Shown piece after piece: positions 1-5,076 of a DNA stretch of 6,838 nt. How positions within the stretch are numbered: position 1 is the stretch's first letter; each line of letters begins with the position of its first letter. The stretch is from Nitrospira sp. Lineage in GTDB: Bacteria; Nitrospirota; Nitrospiria; Nitrospirales; Nitrospiraceae. Position numbers and translations under genes: made by a program. The notes under the pieces are model-generated. The model made no database searches, was not told where the DNA came from, and was given only the letters and a program-made list of their open reading frames with translations. The stretch lies in the NCBI GenBank assembly GCA_029858925.1, contig JAOUEB010000071.1, positions 1 through 6,838 on the forward strand. Direction: 5' to 3'.

Positions 1-72
1 GGACTCAGGGCTGAGCATGAAAAGAAGCCTGTATTTCACTCAGCCCTCAGTCCTCATTACGCAGTCCTAACG
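1..72. repeat. Intergenic heptamer-period array with imperfect inverted repeat
   Basis: This is the DNA in front of the first gene. From 38 to 72 it divides into five consecutive 7-nt units (38-44, 45-51, 52-58, 59-65, 66-72) related to CCTCAGT, the last ending directly at the ATG of the next gene. Bases 1-15 and 39-53 are inverted copies of each other (14 of 15 pairs, with one C-C mismatch at 6/48), giving a strong possible stem with a 23-nt loop. There is no T-run after the stem, so it does not look like an intrinsic terminator. No promoter elements can be called with confidence. The array may begin upstream of the window. Confidence 0.6.
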
Positions 73-1197
73 ATGGCTCATAGCTACACACCAGGTCTCA
101 CTGTCACCGACTCGACCGTCATTCGTAGGCGGCGGATGTTGCCGCTGTCTGGGACGGTGTTGGTCAAGGCCGGCGACCTAGTCCAATCAAATCAGCCGGT
201 CGCCCGTGCCGAGCTTCCTGGCAAGGTCTATCCGCTGAATCTCGCGAATCAGTTGGGTGTAGCTCCAGATGAGATCAACGACTATTTGATCAAAAAGGGC
301 GGCGATTCCATTCAGAAGGACGAAGTTCTTGCGGAGAACAAGCCGCTGATCAAGTGGTTCAAGACAGAAATTCGCTCGCCTGTGACCGGCACGGTCGAAT
401 CGATCTCGACGGTGACGGGGCAAGTTCTTCTGAGAGAACCGCCGCGAGTGCTCGAACTTCTCGGCTATGTGGATGGCACAGTGGTGGAGGTCCACCCGCA
501 TCAGGGTGTGACAATCGAGTGCCTGTGCAGCATGGTCCAAGGGATCTTCGGCATCGGCGGAGAAACCTACGGTGAGATCGTCCTGGCCGTTGCTTCTCCC
601 GATGAGGCGCTGACACCGGCTCACGTGAAGCCGGAGATGAAAGGGAAAATCGTGGTCGGCGGATCGTTTTTGCCGGCTGACACGATGGCGAAGGCGAAAG
701 AAGTCGGGGTAGCGGGTCTTGTGGTCGGCGGCATCCATGACAAAGATCTGCGGGCGCTCTTAGGCTACGATTTGGGCGTCGCGATCACGGGAGCTGAACA
801 GGTAGGGTTTACGCTGATCCTCACCGAGGGGTTCGGCACGATCCCGATGGCCCAGAAGACGTTTGCACTGCTCACCGCCCATGCCGGCGCCAAGGCGTCG
901 ATCTCAGGCGCTACGCAGATCAGGGCCGGGGTCATTCGCCCTGAGATCATCATTCCTCAGTTGGGAGCGCAGGCGGGAATGATTCATCAGCCGCAGCGAG
1001 CGGGAATCCGGCTCGGCGATCCGGTCCGCATTATCCGCGATCCCTTGTTCGGCAAGATCGGCGAAGTGTCGGCCTTGCCGCCGGATCTCAAGAAAATTCC
1101 TACGGAGAGTGAGGTGCGGGTGCTGGAGGTGCGGTTTCCGGACGGACAGGTTGCGGTGATTCCACGGACGAATATTGAAGTGATTGAGGGAACGTAG
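73..1197 (+). CDS. Soluble barrel-sandwich-hybrid / KOW-like protein of unknown function
   Basis: The 374-residue protein has no signal peptide or membrane segment, so it is probably cytoplasmic or peripheral on the membrane. Residues about 26-50 and 72-125 read like barrel-sandwich-hybrid (RnfC/lipoyl-type) strands: turns such as VKAGDLVQ and KKGGDSIQKDEVLAE are followed by RSPVTGTVESI and a second GQV strand. Neither hairpin carries the modified lysine context of a biotin or lipoate carrier. Residues about 190-270 look alpha/beta. Residues 315-372 (GDPVRII, then FGKIGEV, then the VAVIPRTNIEVIE strand) resemble a KOW/SH3-like barrel. The ATG at 73 is chosen because the N-terminus from there looks family-like. 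There is no Shine-Dalgarno in front of it, only repeat DNA. The gene sits 5-47 nt (depending on the downstream start) before an exported DUF6754-type protein, suggesting it is the cytosolic partner of the membrane proteins that follow. I recall similar unnamed proteins in Nitrospirota-like genomes, but no function is known to me. Confidence 0.85.
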   Translation: MAHSYTPGLTVTDSTVIRRRRMLPLSGTVLVKAGDLVQSNQPVARAELPGKVYPLNLANQLGVAPDEINDYLIKKGGDSIQKDEVLAENKPLIKWFKTEIRSPVTGTVESISTVTGQVLLREPPRVLELLGYVDGTVVEVHPHQGVTIECLCSMVQGIFGIGGETYGEIVLAVASPDEALTPAHVKPEMKGKIVVGGSFLPADTMAKAKEVGVAGLVVGGIHDKDLRALLGYDLGVAITGAEQVGFTLILTEGFGTIPMAQKTFALLTAHAGAKASISGATQIRAGVIRPEIIIPQLGAQAGMIHQPQRAGIRLGDPVRIIRDPLFGKIGEVSALPPDLKKIPTESEVRVLEVRFPDGQVAVIPRTNIEVIEGT

Positions 1198-1202
1198 AAG
1201 AC

Positions 1203-1272
1203 GTGAGGGGTGAGGGGAGAAGGTGTGAAGGGACTGGAGAAGACGTGAAACGTGAAACGTTAAACGTGAAAC
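1203..1272. repeat. Ten-unit heptamer-period array, partly inside the start region of the next gene
   Basis: Ten 7-nt steps run in one register from 1203 to 1272. The first two units (1203-1216) are identical GTGAGGG copies. Four diverged units follow (1217-1244). The last four (1245-1272) are GTGAAAC, with a single G-to-T change (third base) in the third of them (1259-1265). An 11-bp direct repeat, AGAAGACGTGA, occurs at 1196-1206 and 1238-1248, exactly 42 nt (six units) apart. Its first copy contains the last two bases of the stop codon of the preceding gene. The array therefore begins at the gene 1 stop and runs into the possible start codons of gene 2. Confidence 0.8.
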
Positions 1273-2525
1273 GAGGCGGCAGAGAGGGACTGTGTATGTG
1301 TGTCCTGCTGTCGGCGCTCGTGCATCTCGGACTGTACGTTCCTGCAGCGGCGCAATCGATGGTGTCTGCTCCGGCCGAGGTGCGCGTGAACGATACACCG
1401 AATGATGGCGGCGCGAGTTTGACCGTCATCTGGACGCCGAGCAATTCGGATGGACCCGATGCACGCTATCAGATCTTGTTCGGAGACAGTGGCGTTACCG
1501 ATCCTGCCTTACTGAAAGTAATTGCCGAGTTTCCAGCTGATACACGATTTGTGAAGGACGTCAAAGCCACCTGGTGGACCAGGAATGCGGAGCCGACCTG
1601 GCATCAGTATGCGATCAGAAGCGGGAAAGACGCGGAGCTGAAGGACGGCACGAGCTATACGGTAGCGGTGGCGTTGCGGAAGGGGGACGATCGAGCCATC
1701 AGCCAGTTGTTGCAGGCTGCTTCTGCTCCCAATTGGTTCAATTGGAACCAGCTCAACAACCTGATCCTGGCCCTGTCATTCGGTGGAATCGTCTTCTACG
1801 CCATCAGCCATGCCAAGCGGAACGAGATCTTCCTGCGCCGGATCCCGGGTCTCGACGCGGTCGATGAGGCCATCGGGCGCTCGACCGAGTTGGGCAAGCC
1901 GATTCTCTATTTGACCGGGGCGCACGATATGAGCGACCCCTCGACGATCGCAGCGGCGGTAATCCTGGGCCGAGTCGCAAAACGCACTGCCGCCTATGAG
2001 ACGGAGCTGTTGGTGCCCCATCGAGATCCGATTACGATGGCAGTCTGTCAAGAAATCACAAAGCAGGCCTATTTAGAAGCCGGTAAGCCCGATCTCTTCA
2101 AGGAAGACTCGAACTTTTTCATCACCTCCGATCAATTTAGTTATACGGCGGCGGTCGACGGCATCATGCTTCGCAAGAAGCCTGCAGCAAATTTCTTCAT
2201 GGGCTCCTACTTCGCCGAGTCGCTCCTGCTGACTGAAACCGGCGCGAGCACCGGCGCCATTCAGATCGCCGGAACGGATTCGGATCACCAGCTTCCGTTT
2301 TTTGTGACGACGTGCGACTACACGTTGATCGGCGAAGAGCTCTACGCCGCCAGCGCCTATCTGTCTAAAGAGCCGGTTCAGATCGGCACCCTGCGCGGGC
2401 AGGACATCGGAAAAGCCGTCATCTTAAGCGCCATCGTGCTCGGCACGGCCTTGGCGACGATCGGCGCCGTCACGGGCGCGCAATGGCCGTCTTTGTTTCT
2501 GGACCTCTTCAAGGATGTGAAATGA
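1245..2525 (+). CDS. Exported membrane protein: fibronectin-III-like region plus DUF6754-type domain
   Basis: This start gives 426 residues. A basic N-terminus and hydrophobic core (about residues 19-33) end in PAAAQS, a plausible signal-peptidase site near residue 36. Residues about 44-160 look like a beta-rich fibronectin-III-type module (PAEVRVNDTPNDGGASLTV, then YTVAVAL), predicted outside the membrane. A membrane helix follows at about 168-188. Next comes a roughly 195-residue alpha/beta domain (about 191-386, with GKPILYLTGAHDMSD, RDPITMAVCQE, AANFFMGSYFAESLLL, TGASTGAIQIAGTD and CDYTLIGEELYAASAYL) that I recognise as DUF6754, predicted cytoplasmic. A last helix lies at about 389-411. 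Start choice is uncertain. GTG 1245 has GGAG at 1236-1239. GTG 1203, GTG 1266 and ATG 1296 are in frame, and anything before about 1273 would translate repeat DNA. The gene overlaps the next one by 4 nt, so the two products are probably partners. Biochemical function is unknown. Confidence 0.85.
   Translation: MKRETLNVKRGGREGLCMCVLLSALVHLGLYVPAAAQSMVSAPAEVRVNDTPNDGGASLTVIWTPSNSDGPDARYQILFGDSGVTDPALLKVIAEFPADTRFVKDVKATWWTRNAEPTWHQYAIRSGKDAELKDGTSYTVAVALRKGDDRAISQLLQAASAPNWFNWNQLNNLILALSFGGIVFYAISHAKRNEIFLRRIPGLDAVDEAIGRSTELGKPILYLTGAHDMSDPSTIAAAVILGRVAKRTAAYETELLVPHRDPITMAVCQEITKQAYLEAGKPDLFKEDSNFFITSDQFSYTAAVDGIMLRKKPAANFFMGSYFAESLLLTETGASTGAIQIAGTDSDHQLPFFVTTCDYTLIGEELYAASAYLSKEPVQIGTLRGQDIGKAVILSAIVLGTALATIGAVTGAQWPSLFLDLFKDVK
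2511..2515 (+). promoter_or_regulatory. Shine-Dalgarno AAGGA that sets the start of the third gene
   Basis: AAGGA lies 6 nt before the ATG at 2522, within the end of the upstream gene. It supports 2522 over the in-frame upstream ATG at 2483. Together with the ATGA stop/start overlap (2522-2525) it indicates translational coupling. Confidence 0.7.
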
Positions 2526-3172
2526 TCTTTCTCCGCCGGCAACTTCCTCTTCTGATTACGATGGTCACCGGGTTGCTCTTCGCCGGGCAGTATTACGTGC
2601 CGCACCCGTCCTCGGAGCAACTGCTGACCTCCGCGACCAAATGGCTCCAGATCGTCGGCGGCTTTGCGCTGGTCTTGGGGGTGACGAGTTTGTTCCATCA
2701 GCATGCGGCCAAGATCAGAAGGAAGGAAGAGGGGTGGGGCTATAGCCTCGTGCTCTATGCAGGCATGCTGGGGACGATTGCGGTCGGACTCTGGGCCAAC
2801 GGGAAGGAAAGCGTCGAGGGGGCCATGACCGCGTTTGGCTGGGTCTATTCCTACATGATGGTGCCGCTGCAGGGCACCATGTTCGCGATCCTGGCGTTCT
2901 TCATCGCCTCCGCCGCCTATCGATCGTTCCGAGCCAGAAGTCGTGAAGCCGCCGTCCTGCTGATTGCGGCGGTGATCGTCATGATGGGCCGCGTCCCGCT
3001 GGGTGAATATCTGATTCCGCTGAGCGGCGATGTCTCGCAATGGATTCTGAACGTGCTGAATGCCTCGGTGCGCCGGGCCATTTTGATCGGTGTGAGCCTC
3101 GGCGCAGTGGCCTTGTCGTTCAAGATCATCTTCGGCGTCGAACGATCGTATCTTGGAGGCGGTAAGGAATAG
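2522..3172 (+). CDS. Polytopic membrane protein, unknown family, about six helices
   Basis: The product is 216 residues and mostly hydrophobic. Likely membrane helices are at about 8-26, 41-60, 73-92, 113-135, 142-161 and 185-205. They are separated by short charged loops, such as HAAKIRRKEEG near 61-71 and YRSFRARSRE near 133-142, which by the positive-inside rule should face the cytoplasm. The C-terminus ends FGVERSYLGGGKE. I see no catalytic or transport signature and do not recognise a named family. The ATG at 2522 overlaps the upstream stop as ATGA and has AAGGA 6 nt before it. The longer reading from 2483 would add 13 residues and overlap the previous gene by 43 nt, so it is less likely. 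The gene pairs tightly with the DUF6754-type gene and is followed by a repeat-filled gap, then more membrane-protein genes. It is probably an integral subunit of the same complex (inference). Confidence 0.85.
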   Translation: MIFLRRQLPLLITMVTGLLFAGQYYVPHPSSEQLLTSATKWLQIVGGFALVLGVTSLFHQHAAKIRRKEEGWGYSLVLYAGMLGTIAVGLWANGKESVEGAMTAFGWVYSYMMVPLQGTMFAILAFFIASAAYRSFRARSREAAVLLIAAVIVMMGRVPLGEYLIPLSGDVSQWILNVLNASVRRAILIGVSLGAVALSFKIIFGVERSYLGGGKE

Positions 3173-3176
3173 CGTA

Positions 3177-3258
3177 AGTGGGAAGTGGTGAGTAGTAAGT
3201 GGCAAGAAGAGAATGGGACGCGCACAGAACACTTCGCCTTACCCCTGATCCCTAACCA
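3177..3258. repeat. Heptamer-period arrays, purine-rich left half and pyrimidine-rich right half
   Basis: This fills most of the 98-nt gap between the third and fourth genes. From 3177 to 3204 there are four clean 7-nt units of the form AGTRGNR, the first two being AGTGGGA and AGTGGTG. Weaker units continue to about 3218. From 3231 to 3258 four 7-nt units of opposite base character follow, such as CTTACCC and CTGATCC. The two halves are partly complementary, so an imperfect stem-loop is possible. No T-run or clear promoter was found. Confidence 0.65.
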
Positions 3259-3270
3259 GGTGTTGTGGTT

Positions 3271-4116
3271 ATGACTTTTTCTGAAAGAATGCTCAAGATC
3301 GATCGGCGGATCATCTTTCTGGTGATCGGTCTCTGTACGCTCTTGCCCCTGCTCTATCCGGTCGGTTTGCCGATCAAGATTTCGTCTGAAGTGCGGGGAG
3401 TCTACGAGCATATTGAGTCGTTACCGGAGCGGTCCGTCTTTTTCATCTCGTTTGATTTTGACCCGGCTTCCAAACCGGAGTTGCACCCGCAGGCGATTGC
3501 GCTGCTTCGGCACGCCTTCCGGAAGAATCTGCGCGTGGTGACCATGACCCTTTGGGTGTCCGGCACCGGCTTGGCCGATCAAATTGTGACGCAGGTGGCC
3601 AAGGAGATGGGGAAAGAAAACGGCAAGGACTACGTGTTTCTTGGCTGGAGTCCAGGCAATACGGCCGTCATCATCAACCTGGGACAAAATCTCTACAAAA
3701 CCTTTCCCAGCGATTATGGCGGCAAGCCGACGAATGGGCTTCCCGTTCTGGACGGTGTGCAGAGTTTAAGAGACGTAGACTACATGGTCAGCCTGGGCGC
3801 GGGCAATCCCGGAGTGGAGGCCTGGTATGTGTTCGGCAAGGACAAGTACAAGTTTGAGATGGGGGGCGGCTGCACGGGGGTCATGGCGCCGGGGTTGTAT
3901 CCCTTGTTGAGAAGCGGGCAGATCAACGGTCTCATCGGCGGCCTGCGGGGCGCGGCGGAATACGAAAGCTTGATCGGTCAGAAGGGCAAAGCCGTGGCGG
4001 GCATGGATGCGCAGTCGGCGACGCATGTGGCGATCATCGTTCTGGTGATGATATGCAATCTGTTTTACTTTAGTATGCGACGGGCGACAGGACGGCAAAG
4101 TCAGGTGGGTTCTTGA
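3271..4116 (+). CDS. Bitopic membrane protein with large extracytoplasmic alpha/beta domain, unknown family
   Basis: The product is 281 residues. A basic N-terminus (about 7-13) precedes a membrane helix at about 13-34. A soluble domain runs from about 38 to 248, and a second helix at about 250-268 ends in a basic tail (MRRATGRQ). By the positive-inside rule both ends are cytoplasmic and the domain lies outside the inner membrane. The domain alternates strand and helix: ERSVFFISFDFDP (53-65), a helix carrying ALLRHAFRKN, LRVVTMTLW, a second helix, DYVFLGWSPGNTAVIINLG (120-138), a glycine-rich MGGGCTGVMAPGLYPLL (197-213), then GQINGLIGGLRGAAEYESLIG. I recognise no named family or catalytic motif. 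The ATG at 3271 is preceded by CCAGG about 10 nt upstream. An in-frame GTG at 3265 would add two residues. The following gene starts 15 nt after the stop, pointing to co-translation with a seven-helix protein. Confidence 0.82.
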   Translation: MTFSERMLKIDRRIIFLVIGLCTLLPLLYPVGLPIKISSEVRGVYEHIESLPERSVFFISFDFDPASKPELHPQAIALLRHAFRKNLRVVTMTLWVSGTGLADQIVTQVAKEMGKENGKDYVFLGWSPGNTAVIINLGQNLYKTFPSDYGGKPTNGLPVLDGVQSLRDVDYMVSLGAGNPGVEAWYVFGKDKYKFEMGGGCTGVMAPGLYPLLRSGQINGLIGGLRGAAEYESLIGQKGKAVAGMDAQSATHVAIIVLVMICNLFYFSMRRATGRQSQVGS

Positions 4117-4120
4117 GGAG
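4115..4120 (+). promoter_or_regulatory. Shine-Dalgarno GAGGAG overlapping the upstream stop codon
   Basis: GAGGAG shares its first two bases with the TGA stop of the preceding gene. It lies 11 nt before ATG 4132 and 8 nt before an in-frame TTG at 4129. The usual 5-9 nt spacing slightly favours TTG and the codon type favours ATG; the two products differ by one residue. The overlap implies coupled translation of the two genes. Confidence 0.6.
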
Positions 4121-4131
4121 CTAGGCAGTTG

Positions 4132-4878
4132 ATGGACGCAACGGTACTCGGAGCGTGGGTTGCGACAGGGTTGACCCTGTTTATCTTCTCGTTTCTGTAC
4201 AAAGATAATCCCTTGTTCAAGCTGGCGGAACATCTCTATGTGGGGGTGTCGGTCGGCTACACTATCGTGAAGGCCTACGACACGGTCATTGTGCATTTGA
4301 TCGTCAAGCCGATCTTTGAACAGGGCGAATTTGCCCTGTTGATTCCCGTGGCTATCGGCCTGCTCATGCTTACGCGCTACGTGCCGAAAGCCGCCTGGCT
4401 CTCCCGCTACGCCTTCGCCTTTATTGTGGGGGTTGGGTCTGGACTCGCGATTCCGCGGACGATTTCATCGTTTATCCTGAAGCAGGTTGAGGATACGGTC
4501 AGACCGGTGCTATCGTTGGCCGGGGGGGATGGCGTGACCTTCTCGATGAATCTCCTCAACCCGGCGAGCAGCATCAATGTCATTATCATTCTGATCGGCG
4601 TCATTTCGGTGCTGTTCTACTTCTTCTTTTCGATTGAGCACAGCGGGCCTGGCAAGATCGTCGCAAGAACCGGGGTCATGTTTTTGATGATCGCCTTCGG
4701 CGCCGCCTTTGGTTATACCGTGATGGCGCGTATGTCGCTTTTGATCGGCCGTCTGACCGACCTGATTGAGTTCTCCGATGCGTCGTATGGGAATCCGACT
4801 CTCTGGCTGGCGATTCTGACTGTCGGGGTGCTCCTTGTCCTGAGCCGGCGGTCGAGTCCTGGTGAGCAGGAAAAGTAA
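4132..4878 (+). CDS. Polytopic membrane protein, unknown family, about seven helices
   Basis: The product is 248 residues. Likely membrane helices are at about 5-23, 33-56, 68-82, 91-108, 148-167, 178-198 and 223-238. Loops carry conserved-looking polar stretches (YKDNPLFKLAEHLYVGVSVGY at about 23-43, AIPRTISSF at 106-114, and IEFSDASYGNPT at 212-223). There is no signal peptide distinct from helix 1 and no recognisable transporter or enzyme motif. The end is marked by two stop codons in frame (TAA then TAG). It is the last gene of the five-gene module: a repeat-filled 198-nt gap follows, then genes of a different character. With its close spacing to the gene encoding the extracytoplasmic-domain protein, it is probably the other membrane subunit of the same complex. 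This is inference from context only. Confidence 0.85.
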   Translation: MDATVLGAWVATGLTLFIFSFLYKDNPLFKLAEHLYVGVSVGYTIVKAYDTVIVHLIVKPIFEQGEFALLIPVAIGLLMLTRYVPKAAWLSRYAFAFIVGVGSGLAIPRTISSFILKQVEDTVRPVLSLAGGDGVTFSMNLLNPASSINVIIILIGVISVLFYFFFSIEHSGPGKIVARTGVMFLMIAFGAAFGYTVMARMSLLIGRLTDLIEFSDASYGNPTLWLAILTVGVLLVLSRRSSPGEQEK

Positions 4879-4880
4879 TA

Positions 4881-4934
4881 GGTCTATCTGGTCCATCTGG
4901 TCTATCTGGTGCGTCAGGTCTGTTCGGATCAGCC
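4881..4934 (+). repeat. Nonamer-period array, six units, left arm
   Basis: Six consecutive 9-nt units start 2 nt after the stop codon of the previous gene. Units 1 and 3 (4881-4889, 4899-4907) are both GGTCTATCT, unit 2 is GGTCCATCT, and units 4 to 6 diverge but each keeps the leading GG. Unit 5 plus one base (4917-4926, GGTCTGTTCG) has an exact inverted copy at 5032-5041. Confidence 0.85.
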
Positions 4935-4953
4935 TCTTGACGAAATGGACCAT

Positions 4954-4967
4954 AGTCTGGATAGACT
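4954..4967. repeat. Small inverted repeat between the nonamer arms
   Basis: AGTCT and AGACT, separated by GGAT, form a 5-bp stem with a 4-nt loop near the centre of the gap. It is weak alone, but it lies at the apex position of the larger inverted arrangement. Confidence 0.4.
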
Positions 4968-4996
4968 GCATCAACGACATCGATCCTATTCTTACC

Positions 4997-5059
4997 AGGC
5001 AGACCGAACCGACGAGATAGACTAGATAGATCGAACAGACCGAATAGACCAGACAGACC
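4997..5059 (-). repeat. Nonamer-period array, seven units, right arm in inverse orientation
   Basis: Seven 9-nt units in one register run from 4997 to 5059. Read on the minus strand they are the same family as the left arm; the outermost are GGTCTGTCT and GGTCTATTC. Weaker units in the same register can be followed back to about 4943. The array ends 17 nt before the next start codon. With the left arm it can fold into a long imperfect stem in RNA or DNA. There is no T-run typical of an intrinsic terminator. Confidence 0.85.
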
Positions 5060-5076
5060 TCTTTCATCTCTTCATT

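Noticed and set aside
1..53. Intrinsic terminator for an upstream gene
   Set aside because: A strong stem is possible, but the 23-nt loop and the lack of a T-run make an ordinary terminator unlikely.
73..450. Biotin or lipoyl carrier domain in the first protein
   Set aside because: The barrel-sandwich turns lack the modified lysine motif; only the scaffold resemblance remains.
904..1444. Minus-strand frames across the 1197-1300 gap
   Set aside because: They translate heptamer repeats (Thr/Phe/His/Val/Ser-rich) and antisense of neighbouring genes; no domain or start context.
2483..2521. Upstream ATG start for the third gene
   Set aside because: It would overlap the previous gene by 43 nt, while ATG 2522 has a well-placed AAGGA and an ATGA coupling.
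2378..3232. 284-residue open frame on the minus strand
   Set aside because: It lies opposite two well-supported membrane-protein genes, its protein is rich in His/Gln/Arg/Asp as expected of antisense GC-rich frames, and it spans the repeat gap.
4881..4940. Collagen-like Gly-X-Y reading of the left nonamer array on the plus strand
   Set aside because: Only about 19 codons before a stop, no start codon or ribosome site, and explained by the 9-nt period.
4881..5059. CRISPR array
   Set aside because: Units are 9 nt with no spacers, and the second arm is inverted.
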